Positions 7,854 to 17,833 of a DNA stretch of 64,000 bases are shown here, in pieces. The notes under the pieces were generated by a model. The model was given only the letters and a program-made list of their open reading frames with translations. It did not search any database and was not told the origin of the DNA. A program made the translations under genes and the position numbers. How positions within the stretch are numbered: the first letter of the stretch is position 1; each line of letters opens with the position of its first letter. The stretch spans positions 434,001 to 498,000 of the forward strand of contig NZ_CP096829.1 in the NCBI RefSeq assembly GCF_023272795.1, read 5' to 3'. This DNA is from Flavobacterium humidisoli (GTDB lineage Bacteria; Bacteroidota; Bacteroidia; Flavobacteriales; Flavobacteriaceae).

Positions 7854-8660
7854 TTATAGAAACGCAATCATTAACCACCAAAAAATGGGTACACTTTCGA
7901 CCCAAAAGGAAGTATAATATTTCGAGCGGTTTGTATTGGCAAACAGAATAAACAACATCAAAGTGACAACCATAATGAGGTTGATAATAAGATCGTGAAG
8001 GGTAAAAGTCAAAATTCCTAAAACCCAAAACGGAACTAGGAGCGAGAATCCTAAAATCTTTGTTCGTTTTACGCCTATTGTTTGCGGAACAGTTTGCAAA
8101 TGCGGATCGTCATTGGCTAAATCTAAAATCTCAAAAACTAAAATCAGCACAAAAACCAACACAAAACGCTGAATGCATTTTATAAAAAAGTTGGCTGTAA
8201 AGGGAACTTCGGCATTTATGTAGGGCAAAACTAAAGTGGCTCCTACCCAGCAAAGTGAAACAATATAAATTTTTACGCCTGCCCAGTTTCGCGCATTTTT
8301 TTTGTTTGGAAAAAACGGTAAAGTGTAAAGTGCGGTTATGGCAAAAATTCCAACAGAAACGATTTGTGTTATTCGCTTTAGATGGAAAAAATAATAGCCA
8401 ACTAAAAGCAGCGAAATAAAACTTAAAACAGCAATAATTTTTAACTGCTTTCCAATTGGTTTTTTCTTGACGCGAACCAAAGCATCATATTTTACAAAAT
8501 TATATCCTACAATTGTTCCAAAAAAAACGAACAAAGCCATTGGCTCATCATATTGAAGATGAAAGAAATAAAACGTAATTCGGACCAAAGCATAACACGA
8601 TAAAGCCACGTGAATACTGCTGTTTAAATAAAAATCGAAAATTTGTTTTAGAAGTTTCAT
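7854..8660 (-). CDS. UbiA-like polytopic membrane protein
   Basis: A 268-residue protein with about eight membrane segments and an overall UbiA-type layout: NFVKYDALV in the position of the first prenyl-diphosphate motif and EILDLANDDPH in that of the second Asp-rich motif. UbiA enzymes transfer prenyl chains onto aromatic acceptors. The first motif is degenerate, so enzymatic activity is uncertain. The gene is divergent from gcvP and is followed at once by the structured RNA element. Confidence 0.65.
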   Translation of the reverse strand: MKLLKQIFDFYLNSSIHVALSCYALVRITFYFFHLQYDEPMALFVFFGTIVGYNFVKYDALVRVKKKPIGKQLKIIAVLSFISLLLVGYYFFHLKRITQIVSVGIFAITALYTLPFFPNKKNARNWAGVKIYIVSLCWVGATLVLPYINAEVPFTANFFIKCIQRFVLVFVLILVFEILDLANDDPHLQTVPQTIGVKRTKILGFSLLVPFWVLGILTFTLHDLIINLIMVVTLMLFILFANTNRSKYYTSFWVESVPIFWWLMIAFL

Positions 8661-8756
8661 GCCTCAAATCTAATCAATTGGTAACAAATCAACTCTTTAG
8701 TTAGAAATTTGATAAAAATTGAAGTTAAAAATACCTATTAAATTATTAATAATACT

Positions 8757-8764
8757 TAATTTTG
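8757..8764 (+). promoter_or_regulatory. -7 element for gcvP
   Basis: TAATTTTG matches the Bacteroidota TAnnTTTG consensus and lies 92 bases before the chosen gcvP start. No convincing TTG stands 19-20 bases upstream, so this is a partial match. Confidence 0.45.
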
Positions 8765-8856
8765 CGCCACAAAAAAACAACACATTTACTTTTAAATGTG
8801 ATTCGTACAGCAAAATGGTGCACGAACACATTAATTTAAAAAACTTAGATAGCTAC

Positions 8857-11706
8857 ATGAAAACAGATGCTTTTGCTTTAAGACACATTGGTCCAAGAGA
8901 AACTGATCTTCAGCACATGCTGAAAACTATTGGAGTTGACTCGATTGAGCAACTTGTTTATGAAACCCTTCCGGACGATATTCGTTTAAAAGCACCTTTG
9001 AACTTAGATCCTGCGATGACAGAATATGAATTCGCAAATCACATTCAAGAATTAGGGAAGAAAAATAAAGTATTCAAATCATATATTGGTTTGGGTTATC
9101 ATCCAACTATCGTTCCTGCGCCAATTCAGAGAAATATCTTCGAAAATCCAGGATGGTATACTGCTTATACTCCTTACCAAGCAGAAATTGCTCAAGGTCG
9201 TTTGGAAGCAATTTTAAATTTCCAGACTACTGTTATCGAATTGACAGGAATGGAAATTGCAAACGCTTCTTTACTTGACGAAGGTACAGCTGCTGCTGAA
9301 GCGATGGCTTTGTTATTTGATGTTCGTACTCGTGATCAAAAGAAAAACAATACAAACAAATTCTTCGTTTCTGAAGAAATTTTACCACAAACTTTATCTG
9401 TACTTCAAACACGTTCAACCCCAATTGGAATTCAATTAGTTGTTGGAAACCACGAAAATTTTGATTTTTCAACTGAGTTTTTTGGAGCTATTTTACAATA
9501 TCCAGGAAAATACGGTCAGGTAAACGATTATAGTGCTTTTGTGGCTAAAGCAAAAGAAAACGAAATCAAAGTAGCCTTTGCAGCCGATATTTTATCATTA
9601 GCAACTTTAACTTCTCCAGGAGAAATGGGAGCTGCAGTAGTAGTTGGAACTACACAACGTTTTGGTGTACCAATGGGTTATGGTGGTCCTCACGCTGCTT
9701 ACTTTGCAACTAAAGAAGAATACAAAAGATCTATGCCAGGTCGTATCATTGGAGTTTCTATTGACGTAAATGGAAACCGTGCTTTACGTATGGCTTTAGG
9801 GACTCGTGAACAACACATTAAACGTGAAAAAGCAACTTCAAACATTTGTACTGCTCAGGTTTTACTAGCAGTTATGGCTGGAATGTACGCAGTTTACCAC
9901 GGTCCAGAAGGATTAAAATACATTGCAAATAAAGTTCATGCATCAGCGGTTACTACTGCTGAGGCTTTAAATAAAATTGGAGTTTCTCAAATTAACTCAG
10001 CTTACTTTGATACTATTTTAGTAAAAGCAGACGCTCAAAAAGTAAAAGCTGTCGCAGAGAAAAACGAAGTAAACTTCTTCTATGTTGATGCTGATACGAT
10101 TTCTATTTCGTTAAACGAAACGACTTCAGTTTCTGACATCAACCAAATCGTTGCAATTTTTGCTGAAGCTTTAGGAAAAGAAACTGTTTCTGTTTCTGAA
10201 TTAACTGAAACTAGCCAATTACCGGCTTCATTAGAAAGAACGTCTTCTTTCTTAACGCATGATGTATTCAACAATCATCATTCAGAAAGTCAGTTGATGC
10301 GTTATATCAAAAAATTAGAGCGTAAAGATTTATCATTGAATCATTCAATGATTTCATTAGGTTCTTGTACAATGAAGTTAAACGCGGCTTCTGAAATGTT
10401 ACCTCTTTCAATGCCAAACTGGAACAGCATTCACCCGTTTGCACCAGTAGAACAAGCTGAAGGTTACATTACAATGCTTAAAAAATTAGAACAGCAATTA
10501 AATGTAATTACAGGATTTGCTGGAACTACATTACAACCAAACTCAGGTGCTCAAGGAGAATACGCTGGATTAATGGCAATTCGTGCTTACCACATGTCAA
10601 GAAACGAAGGTCACCGTAATGTGTGTTTAATTCCTTCATCGGCTCACGGAACCAATCCTGCTTCTGCAGCGATGGCTGGAATGAAAATTATCGTTACTAA
10701 AACTACTCCGGAAGGAAATATTGATGTAGAAGATTTAAGAGAAAAAGCAATTGAGCATAAAGATGATTTATCTTGTTTAATGGTAACTTATCCTTCTACT
10801 CACGGAGTTTTCGAATCTTCAATTATTGAAATCACAAAATTAATCCACGATAATGGTGGATTAGTATATATGGATGGCGCAAACATGAACGCGCAAGTTG
10901 GATTAACAAATCCTGCTACAATTGGTGCTGACGTTTGTCACTTAAACTTACACAAAACATTTGCTATTCCTCACGGTGGTGGCGGACCTGGAGTTGGACC
11001 AATCTGTGTGAACGAGAAATTAGTTCCGTTCTTGCCGACAAACCCAATCTTAAAAGTAGGTGGTGAACAAGCTATTACAGCTATTTCATCTGCGCCTTAC
11101 GGATCTGCTTTAGTATGTTTAATCTCTTACGGTTACATCACAATGATGGGTGCTGACGGATTAAAAAGTGCTACTGAACACGCAATCTTGAATGCGAACT
11201 ATATGAAATCTCGTTTCGAAGGTCACTACCCAATTCTTTACACTGGAGAATGCGGAAGAGCGGCTCATGAAATGATTTTAGATTGCCGTGCATTTAAAGA
11301 AAACGGAATCGAAGTTGGTGATATTGCCAAACGTTTAATGGATTACGGTTTCCACGCTCCTACAGTTTCTTTCCCAGTAGCGGGAACTTTAATGATTGAA
11401 CCAACTGAATCTGAAGATTTAGCAGAATTAGATCGTTTTTGTGATGCTCTTATTTCAATCAGAAAAGAGATTGAAGCTGCAACTGCTGATGATAAAAACA
11501 ATGTATTGAAAAATGCACCTCATACATTGGCAATGTTAACTACAGACAATTGGGATTTCCCTTATACTAGAGAAAAAGCGGCTTACCCATTAGAGTACAT
11601 CGCCGACAATAAATTCTGGCCATCAGTTCGTCGTGTTGACGATGCTTATGGTGACAGAAATTTAGTTTGTAGCTGTGCTCCTATTGAAGCTTACATGGAA
11701 AGCTAA
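8857..11706 (+). CDS. gcvP: glycine dehydrogenase (decarboxylating), P protein
   Basis: A 949-residue fused-type P protein of the glycine cleavage system. It decarboxylates glycine with PLP and passes the aminomethyl group to the lipoyl arm of GcvH. The PLP lysine is K700 in NLHKTFAIPHGGGGPG. The start used here is the ATG at 8857 (MKTDAFALRHIGPRE), which matches the family N-terminus; the open frame extends to 8719 but that part crosses a likely promoter. Length is normal. It is monocistronic with a strong terminator. Confidence 0.97.
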   Translation: MKTDAFALRHIGPRETDLQHMLKTIGVDSIEQLVYETLPDDIRLKAPLNLDPAMTEYEFANHIQELGKKNKVFKSYIGLGYHPTIVPAPIQRNIFENPGWYTAYTPYQAEIAQGRLEAILNFQTTVIELTGMEIANASLLDEGTAAAEAMALLFDVRTRDQKKNNTNKFFVSEEILPQTLSVLQTRSTPIGIQLVVGNHENFDFSTEFFGAILQYPGKYGQVNDYSAFVAKAKENEIKVAFAADILSLATLTSPGEMGAAVVVGTTQRFGVPMGYGGPHAAYFATKEEYKRSMPGRIIGVSIDVNGNRALRMALGTREQHIKREKATSNICTAQVLLAVMAGMYAVYHGPEGLKYIANKVHASAVTTAEALNKIGVSQINSAYFDTILVKADAQKVKAVAEKNEVNFFYVDADTISISLNETTSVSDINQIVAIFAEALGKETVSVSELTETSQLPASLERTSSFLTHDVFNNHHSESQLMRYIKKLERKDLSLNHSMISLGSCTMKLNAASEMLPLSMPNWNSIHPFAPVEQAEGYITMLKKLEQQLNVITGFAGTTLQPNSGAQGEYAGLMAIRAYHMSRNEGHRNVCLIPSSAHGTNPASAAMAGMKIIVTKTTPEGNIDVEDLREKAIEHKDDLSCLMVTYPSTHGVFESSIIEITKLIHDNGGLVYMDGANMNAQVGLTNPATIGADVCHLNLHKTFAIPHGGGGPGVGPICVNEKLVPFLPTNPILKVGGEQAITAISSAPYGSALVCLISYGYITMMGADGLKSATEHAILNANYMKSRFEGHYPILYTGECGRAAHEMILDCRAFKENGIEVGDIAKRLMDYGFHAPTVSFPVAGTLMIEPTESEDLAELDRFCDALISIRKEIEAATADDKNNVLKNAPHTLAMLTTDNWDFPYTREKAAYPLEYIADNKFWPSVRRVDDAYGDRNLVCSCAPIEAYMES

Positions 11707-11730
11707 AATTTGGTTTTCTTATAATATACA

Positions 11731-11768
11731 AACCCGACAGGTTTAAAAACTTGTCGGGTTTATTTTTG
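11731..11768 (+). terminator. gcvP terminator
   Basis: AACCCGACA / TGTCGGGTT stem (11731-11739 with 11752-11760) followed by a T-rich run. Confidence 0.9.
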
Positions 11769-12017
11769 TTTTAAATTTCAGGTTCTAGCGTAACTTGAAA
11801 CTTAAAACTTTCTAACCCAAACAACAAAGAAGAAATCTGATTTAAAGAAACATAACTTTCTGCTAATCTTTTGTGAAATTATTTCAATAAAAGTAAGATA
11901 AAACCAGAAAAAAAGTAGCCTCTAAATCTCCTTCAATCGTTTGAAATATAGGAAATATTAAAAAATCATTAGAAAAAAAACAATATATCAACAGAAAAAT
12001 AGTTATTTCATAATTAT

Positions 12018-12052
12018 ATGCATGCATACTATTTTTTATGATAGTTATCATA
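12018..12052. promoter_or_regulatory. two adjacent palindromes upstream of the ketoacyl synthase gene
   Basis: The spacer 11769-12099 is very AT-rich and shows no gene. It contains the 10-base palindrome ATGCATGCAT (12018-12027) and TATGATA-GT-TATCATA (12037-12052), 48-80 bases before the start codon. They could be binding sites for a regulator; which one is unknown. Confidence 0.35.
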
Positions 12053-12099
12053 ATATTATTTATACATTAGCACTAAATTTATCGGATAATTAAAGGGAA

Positions 12100-13158
12100 A
12101 TGAAAATAAAAATTATTGGTATTGGGAGTTATATTCCTAATTTAGAAGTAAAAAACACAGATTTTGACAAACATGTTTTTTTAAATGAGGATGGAACTCC
12201 TTTCGGTTATCCTAATGAAGTTGTAATTAAAAAATTTAAAGGTATTACGGGAATTGAGAATCGCCGTTATGCTGAACCACAATATAATTCTTCTGATTTA
12301 GCTTTCTTTGCAGCTGAAAAAGCAATTGCAAATGCGGGAATCGATGCAGAAACTTTAGACTACATTATTTTCGCACATAATTTCGGTGACGTAAAAACAG
12401 GAACGCATCAAACTGATGTTTTGCCAAGTTTAGCAACAAGAGTGAAAAACAAATTAGGAATTAAAAACCCTAAATGTGTGGCTTATGATATTCTTTTTGG
12501 ATGTCCTGGATGGATTGAAGGCGTTTTACAAGCAAATGCTTTTATCAAATCTGGAATGGCAAAAAGAGTAATGGTAATTGGAGCTGAGACTTTATCAAGA
12601 GTTGTAGATGATCACGACCGTGATTCTATGATCTATTCTGATGGAGCTGGAGTTTCAATTTTAGAAGCATCAAATGATGAAGCTGGATTATTAGCTTATG
12701 AAAGTGCTACTTATGCCAACGATGAAGCGAATTATCTTTTCTTCGGAAAATCATACAATCCAGATTTAGATCCAGACATTAAATACATCAAAATGTATGG
12801 CCGTAAAATTTACGAGTTTGCTTTAAGCAATGTGCCATGCGCCATGAAAAGCTGTTTAGACAAAAGTGGCCTTGGTATTGACGATGTGAAAAAAATCCTG
12901 ATTCACCAAGCAAACGAAAAAATGGACGAGGCTATTATCGAGCGTTTTTACAAATTATACGATAAAACGGCTCCAAAAGATATTATGCCAATGAGTATTC
13001 ACGATCTAGGAAATAGCAGCGTTGCAACTGTTCCAACTTTATTCGATTTAATTTTACAAGGAAAAATAGAAAACCACGAAATCAACAAAGGCGACGTTCT
13101 AATTTTTGCTTCAGTGGGAGCAGGAATGAATATTAATGCTTTTGTTTACCGATACTAA
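12100..13158 (+). CDS. 3-oxoacyl-ACP synthase III family protein (FabH-like)
   Basis: A 352-residue thiolase-fold enzyme. The nucleophile is C135 in LFGCPGWIEG. The His site is the IHQANEKM segment and the Asn site is DLGNSSVATVP. FabH-type enzymes condense acyl-CoA with malonyl-ACP to start fatty acid synthesis. This long variant differs from housekeeping FabH (about 320 residues) and may act on a special starter. The gene is not in a fab cluster here, so the exact substrate is open. Confidence 0.85.
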   Translation: MKIKIIGIGSYIPNLEVKNTDFDKHVFLNEDGTPFGYPNEVVIKKFKGITGIENRRYAEPQYNSSDLAFFAAEKAIANAGIDAETLDYIIFAHNFGDVKTGTHQTDVLPSLATRVKNKLGIKNPKCVAYDILFGCPGWIEGVLQANAFIKSGMAKRVMVIGAETLSRVVDDHDRDSMIYSDGAGVSILEASNDEAGLLAYESATYANDEANYLFFGKSYNPDLDPDIKYIKMYGRKIYEFALSNVPCAMKSCLDKSGLGIDDVKKILIHQANEKMDEAIIERFYKLYDKTAPKDIMPMSIHDLGNSSVATVPTLFDLILQGKIENHEINKGDVLIFASVGAGMNINAFVYRY

Positions 13159-13210
13159 TCGCAATATTCAGTTTTGCAGACTAAAAACTGTAACTGAGAC
13201 TGAAAAACTA

Positions 13211-13243
13211 AAAAAGTCCACACTATTAGGTGCGGACTTTTTT
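13211..13243 (+). terminator. terminator after the ketoacyl synthase gene
   Basis: AAAAAGTCC(A)CAC / GTG(C)GGACTTTTTT stem with one mismatch and a short loop, ending in a T-run. Confidence 0.85.
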
Positions 13244-13245
13244 AG

Positions 13246-13253
13246 TATATTTG
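13246..13253 (+). promoter_or_regulatory. -7 element for the methyltransferase gene
   Basis: TATATTTG is an exact match to TAnnTTTG, directly behind the preceding terminator and 43 bases before the next start codon. Confidence 0.55.
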
Positions 13254-13295
13254 CGACCTAATTAAAATCAAGAACGAGAGATTAATTCGTTCGCA

Positions 13296-13829
13296 ATGAC
13301 TATGTACGAAAAAACGTTTCCGAATAAAAGATTCAAACTTACCTTAGAGTTTTTAAAAAAGCACGTTAGCACATCTGAAACTATTTTTGATTTTGGTGTA
13401 TCCAATCCGTTTTCTAAAATAATGGAAGAAAATGGTTATACCGTAAAAAACACAAAAGGCGAAGATTTAGACAACGATCATACGGCGCTACAAACGGAAG
13501 AATATACTGTTTTTACTGCATTTGAAATTTTCGAACATTTACTAAATCCCTACACCGTTTTACAAAATGTAAAATGTGACAAACTATTAATTTCAATCCC
13601 GTTACGTTTATGGTTTTCGCCAGCATATCGTTCTAAAACCGATATGTGGGACAGACATTACCATGAATTTGAAGATTGGCAATTGGATTGGCTTTTAGAA
13701 AAAACGGGCTGGAAAATAACCGATCGATTACAATTTACACATCCAGTAAAAAAGTTTGGATTAAGACCCTTATTAAGATATTTCACTCCAAGATATTATA
13801 TTGTTGTGGCTGAAAAAGTTAAGAACTAA
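13296..13829 (+). CDS. class I SAM-dependent methyltransferase-like protein
   Basis: A 177-residue protein. FDFGVSNPFSKI stands where the SAM-binding glycine loop lies, GEDLDND follows as the acidic loop, and AFEIFEHLLNPYTVL is the classic EvfEHl post-II motif. The glycine loop is reduced (FGVSN rather than GxGxG). The gene precedes a glycosyltransferase gene with the same orientation, which suggests work on a glycan or lipid; the substrate is unknown. Confidence 0.7.
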   Translation: MTMYEKTFPNKRFKLTLEFLKKHVSTSETIFDFGVSNPFSKIMEENGYTVKNTKGEDLDNDHTALQTEEYTVFTAFEIFEHLLNPYTVLQNVKCDKLLISIPLRLWFSPAYRSKTDMWDRHYHEFEDWQLDWLLEKTGWKITDRLQFTHPVKKFGLRPLLRYFTPRYYIVVAEKVKN

Positions 13830-13918
13830 GATTATAGATTAACGATTTTTGATTTTTGATTTTTAGATAACCTTTTACAGAATCTAAAACCTAAAATCTA
13901 AAATCTAAAATTCTTAAA

Positions 13919-14767
13919 ATGAAATATTACATCGTCATTCCCGCACACAACGAACAAGATTTAATAGGCTTGACTTTAGAATCTTTGGTTTCTCAAACTG
14001 TTTTGCCTTCAAAAGTTGTGGTTGTAAATGACAATTCTACAGATAAAACTGAGGAAGTCGTTTTAGGTTTTGCTAAAGATAATCCGTATATTTCTGTTGT
14101 AAATAAAACTTCAGATGCTATACATATGCCAGGAAGTAAAGTGATTCAGGCTTTTCAGAAAGGTTTTGAAACTTTAGATTCGAATTACGATATCATTGTA
14201 AAAATAGACGGCGATTTAATTTTTCCTCCCAACTATTTTGAGACCATTATCAAACATTTCGAATCAGATGAAAGAGTTGGAATGGCTGGAGGATTCTGTT
14301 ATATTGATAAAAATGGCGAATGGGTTTTAGAAAATCTTACCGATAAAGATCATATTCGCGGAGCTTTAAAAGCGTATAGGAAAGAAACCTATCAACAAAT
14401 TGGTGGCTTGCGTCCAGCAATGGGTTGGGACACTGTTGATGAATTGCTTTGTAAATATTACGATTGGAAAATTGTGACCGACCAATCTTTACATGTAAAA
14501 CATTTAAAACCAACGGGAGCAAATTACAACAAAACAGCTCGTTACAAACAAGGCGAAGCTTTTTACACTTTAGGTTATGGCTTTTGGATCACCGCAATTG
14601 CTTCGGCAAAATTGGCGATGATGAAGAAAAAACCATTTCTGTTTTTAGATTATATAAGAGGTTTTTGGAAAGCCAAAAAAGCCAATACTCCTTTATTAGT
14701 TACCCCCGAACAGGCTAAATTTATCAGAAAATATCGTTTTGCAAAAATGAAACAAAAGCTTTTTTAA
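13919..14767 (+). CDS. family 2 glycosyltransferase
   Basis: A 282-residue GT-A protein. The N-terminus is YYIVIPAHNEQDLIGLTLES, followed by VVVNDNSTDKT (nucleotide-binding Asp), and the DxD-like metal site is KIDGDLIFP. The GWDTVDELL segment is the acceptor-site ED-type motif. No membrane helices follow, so it is a cytosolic or peripheral enzyme that extends a glycan. It lies 89 bases after the methyltransferase. Confidence 0.85.
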   Translation: MKYYIVIPAHNEQDLIGLTLESLVSQTVLPSKVVVVNDNSTDKTEEVVLGFAKDNPYISVVNKTSDAIHMPGSKVIQAFQKGFETLDSNYDIIVKIDGDLIFPPNYFETIIKHFESDERVGMAGGFCYIDKNGEWVLENLTDKDHIRGALKAYRKETYQQIGGLRPAMGWDTVDELLCKYYDWKIVTDQSLHVKHLKPTGANYNKTARYKQGEAFYTLGYGFWITAIASAKLAMMKKKPFLFLDYIRGFWKAKKANTPLLVTPEQAKFIRKYRFAKMKQKLF

Positions 14768-14846
14768 TCTTAAAAAAATTAAAAAACTGCCCAGCTGAAA
14801 CGGTAAACTGTAAACTAATCCTTAATTTAGCCAATATTTAAAAATT

Positions 14847-15593
14847 ATGATGCTAATCCGTTATTTATCCCAAGTAGGGAAATATTTTTTAATGCTGAAA
14901 GAAATTTTCAACAAACAGACTAAATGGCCTGTTATGAAAAATCTAATCCTAAAAGAAATTGATGATCTTATTATTGACTCACTAGGAATTGTTTGCTTTA
15001 TCTCTTTTTTCATCGGAGGAGTTGTTGCCATTCAAACAGCATTAAACTTAACTAATCCTTTAATCCCAAAATATTTAATTGGTTTTGCTACACGTCAATC
15101 TGTAGTCTTGGAGTTTGCCCCTACTTTTATTTCGGTAATTATGGCTGGAAAAATGGGGTCTTACATTACTTCAAGTATAGGAACAATGCGAGTTACAGAA
15201 CAGATTGATGCGTTAGAAGTTATGGGAGTCAACTCAGTAAACTATCTTGTTTTTCCAAAAATAGTCGCTTTATTAATGTATCCTTTTGTAATCGGGATTA
15301 GTATGTTTTTAGGAATTTTTGGAGGATGGCTTGCTTGTGCTTACGGAGGATTTTCAACTGGTGCAGATTTTATTATGGGAGCGCAGAAAGATTTCATACC
15401 ATTTCATATTACTTATGCATTTATCAAAACTTTAATATTTGCCATGTTATTGGCAACAATCCCATCTTTTCATGGCTATTATATGAAAGGTGGCGCATTA
15501 GAAGTTGGTAAAGCAAGTACAACAGCATTTATATGGACATCTGTCACTATAATCCTTTTAAATTATATATTAACTCAATTATTATTAGGATAA
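14847..15593 (+). CDS. MlaE-family ABC transporter permease
   Basis: A 248-residue membrane protein with five or six helices and the MlaE signature around FAPTFISVIMAGKMGS, followed by MRVTEQIDALEVMGVNS. MlaE permeases move phospholipids between the two membranes of diderm bacteria with the MlaF ATPase and an MCE-domain protein. The MCE partner is not next door here. The stop codon overlaps the start of the ATPase gene (TAATG). Confidence 0.9.
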   Translation: MMLIRYLSQVGKYFLMLKEIFNKQTKWPVMKNLILKEIDDLIIDSLGIVCFISFFIGGVVAIQTALNLTNPLIPKYLIGFATRQSVVLEFAPTFISVIMAGKMGSYITSSIGTMRVTEQIDALEVMGVNSVNYLVFPKIVALLMYPFVIGISMFLGIFGGWLACAYGGFSTGADFIMGAQKDFIPFHITYAFIKTLIFAMLLATIPSFHGYYMKGGALEVGKASTTAFIWTSVTIILLNYILTQLLLG

Positions 15594-16354
15594 TGATAGA
15601 AGTAAAAAATATAGTAAAATCATTTGGAGATAGTAAAGTTTTAAAAGGCGTTTCGACGGTATTTGAAACCGGAAAAACCAACTTGATTATTGGACAAAGT
15701 GGATCTGGGAAAACAGTTCTATTAAAAACGTTATTAGGAATTCACACGCCAGACTCAGGAACAATTGAATTTGATGGAAGAGTTTATTCTGATTTAGACA
15801 AAGATGAAAAACGTGACTTGAGAACCGAAATCGGAATGGTATTTCAGGGAAGTGCGTTATTTGACTCGATGACTGTTGAAGAAAACGTAGCTTTCCCATT
15901 AAAAATGTTCACAAATAACAACAAAGCGCAAATCAAAGAACGCGTTGATTTTGTTTTAGAAAGAGTAAATCTAGTAGAGGCTCATAAAAAACTACCTTCT
16001 GAAATTTCTGGAGGTATGCAGAAACGTGTGGCTATTGCTCGTGCGATTGTAAACAATCCAAAATATTTGTTTTGTGACGAACCTAACTCTGGTTTAGATC
16101 CAAACACTTCGACCTTGATTGATAACTTAATTCAAGAAATTACAAAAGAATACAACATTACAACCGTAATCAATACTCACGATATGAACTCTGTAATGGA
16201 GATTGGTGAGAATATTGTCTTCTTAAAGAAAGGTCTTAAAGCTTGGCAGGGAACTAAAGAGGAAATCTTTAGAACAGACAACAAAGACATTGTGAAATTT
16301 GTTTATTCTTCAAACCTTTTCAAAAAAGTAAGAGAAGCCTATTTGAAAGGCTAG
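15593..16354 (+). CDS. MlaF-family ABC transporter ATPase
   Basis: A 253-residue ATPase from the ATG at 15593, whose A is shared with the permease stop. Walker A is IIGQSGSGKT, the signature is ISGGMQKRVAIARA and Walker B is YLFCDEPNSGLDP, the form usual for MlaF. It powers lipid trafficking by the upstream MlaE permease. The frame is open further upstream, but that would overlap the permease by 60 bases and lacks family sequence. Confidence 0.92.
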   Translation: MIEVKNIVKSFGDSKVLKGVSTVFETGKTNLIIGQSGSGKTVLLKTLLGIHTPDSGTIEFDGRVYSDLDKDEKRDLRTEIGMVFQGSALFDSMTVEENVAFPLKMFTNNNKAQIKERVDFVLERVNLVEAHKKLPSEISGGMQKRVAIARAIVNNPKYLFCDEPNSGLDPNTSTLIDNLIQEITKEYNITTVINTHDMNSVMEIGENIVFLKKGLKAWQGTKEEIFRTDNKDIVKFVYSSNLFKKVREAYLKG

Positions 16355-16374
16355 TCTTTTAAATTCAAATATTA

Positions 16375-16427
16375 AAAAATCCCAAAGTCCAAAGTTTACT
16401 ACAATTGGAATTTGGGATTTTTTTATT
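16375..16427. terminator. bidirectional terminator between mlaF-like and SprT-like genes
   Basis: AAAAATCCCAAA (16375-16386) pairs with TTTGGGATTTTT (16411-16422), giving T-runs on both strands between convergent genes. Confidence 0.85.
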
Positions 16428-16444
16428 CATCCTTATTTTGGAAT

Positions 16445-17041
16445 TTAATTTATCAATTCCACTTCCGCATTTGGGTTAAATAGATAAGTCTTTCCAGAGC
16501 TAATTTCTAAACACTCAAAACGCTTTGTTCTAACGGCTATTTTTTTAAAAACTTTACCATTTTTAATTCTAAAAACACTTCCGTACGGAATTTCAAAAAC
16601 ATAATTTTTATCATTTTCCTTATCGTATTGTTTTAAAGCCAAAGACAAAGTGGTATCGGTATCACTACTCGCTGAAGGATTTTTGAAATGCCTTGCCAAA
16701 AGAGGCAATATTTGTCCTGGAAATATTTCTGGCCGAATAAACGGAACCATTAAACGCTGAAAAGTATATTTCCATTCATTTCCATGCGGTTTTATATTTC
16801 GTCCGAATTTCTCAAAAGCAACCAAATGTGCAATTTCATGAATCAGCGTAATTAAAAAACGATATTTATTCAAACTTGCATTAACCGTAATTTCATGCTT
16901 TCCACTTGGTCCTCTTCTATAATCCCCATGACGCGTCTGACGCTCATTTACAATTTTCAAGTGAACCTGATTGGACACTATCAAATCGAAAACAGGTTTT
17001 ACCGCATGTTCAGGAATATATTTAGCTAAAGTTTCGCTCAA
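16445..17041 (-). CDS. SprT-like zinc metalloprotease domain protein
   Basis: A 198-residue protein with the zinc motif HEIAH at residues 68-72 in LITLIHEIAHLVAFEKFG and a later HGNEWKYTF segment giving the third ligand region. SprT-domain proteins are related to the DNA-protein crosslink protease Spartan. The bacterial role is not settled. It lies downstream of an SDR gene on the same strand. Confidence 0.85.
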   Translation of the reverse strand: MSETLAKYIPEHAVKPVFDLIVSNQVHLKIVNERQTRHGDYRRGPSGKHEITVNASLNKYRFLITLIHEIAHLVAFEKFGRNIKPHGNEWKYTFQRLMVPFIRPEIFPGQILPLLARHFKNPSASSDTDTTLSLALKQYDKENDKNYVFEIPYGSVFRIKNGKVFKKIAVRTKRFECLEISSGKTYLFNPNAEVELIN

Positions 17042-17120
17042 TTTAAAGTTAAATGTTATTTGTTAGAGGTTAGACGTTTTAAAATTGAAATTTGTTTTTT
17101 TATTTATTTTGGAATTTAAT

Positions 17121-17798
17121 TTAAGGATTTGTTGAAGAAACTTCTAAAACTTTTCCGTTAAAATATTTATTCCCATTTAATGTAAAATCATAAATATAAG
17201 TTGCCATTCCTTCAGCAGAAATTTGAGCTTGATAACCAGGGAAAGCTTCATTCAGCATTTCAGTTTGAACAGAACCCAAAGCCAAAACATTAAATGAAAT
17301 TCCTTTTTCTTTATATTCTTCAGCCAATAATTCAGTTAAAGTAATTACTGCGCCTTTGCTTGAACTATATGCTGCTAATCCGGCAAATTTCAAACTTCCA
17401 CGAACCCCACCAATGGAACTTATAGTCACAACATGACTTCCTTTTTCTAAATACGGAATACAGATACGAGTTAAATTGGCAACGGCAAAAACATTCACTT
17501 TATAAATATTTTCAAAATCTGCCTGCGTAGTCTGCTCAAAAGGTTTTAAAAGTAAAGCACCCGCATTGTGAACCACTGCGTCTACTTTTTTCCATGTTGA
17601 AGAAAGAAAATTTTCAACCTGACCCAAAGCCGTTTCATCTGCCAAATCAACAGATAGACAAGTTACATTTTGATGTTCTAAAAGTGCTTGCGGTATTTTT
17701 CTGGAAATGGCCAAAACCTGATGACCTGCTTCGGCAAATTTCAAGGCTAATTCGTAACCAATTCCTCTGCTTGTTCCTGTAACGATAATATTTTTCAT
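17121..17798 (-). CDS. short-chain dehydrogenase/reductase
   Basis: A 225-residue classical SDR. The cofactor motif is TGTSRGIG (residues 7-14), NAG lies at about 78-80, the catalytic serine region is VTISSIGG, and YSSSK (Y144, K148) completes the active site. It reduces or oxidises a carbonyl substrate with NAD(P)H; the substrate cannot be told. It is followed by the sprT-like gene and preceded by the M28 peptidase gene, all on the same strand. Confidence 0.9.
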   Translation of the reverse strand: MKNIIVTGTSRGIGYELALKFAEAGHQVLAISRKIPQALLEHQNVTCLSVDLADETALGQVENFLSSTWKKVDAVVHNAGALLLKPFEQTTQADFENIYKVNVFAVANLTRICIPYLEKGSHVVTISSIGGVRGSLKFAGLAAYSSSKGAVITLTELLAEEYKEKGISFNVLALGSVQTEMLNEAFPGYQAQISAEGMATYIYDFTLNGNKYFNGKVLEVSSTNP

Positions 17799-17833
17799 GT
17801 AGCAAAAATAATCAAATGCTGTAAAACAGCCTC

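Noticed and set aside
8719..8856. Upstream extension of gcvP
   Set aside because: The 46 extra residues do not resemble the P protein and the stretch contains a likely -7 promoter element; the ATG at 8857 fits the family.
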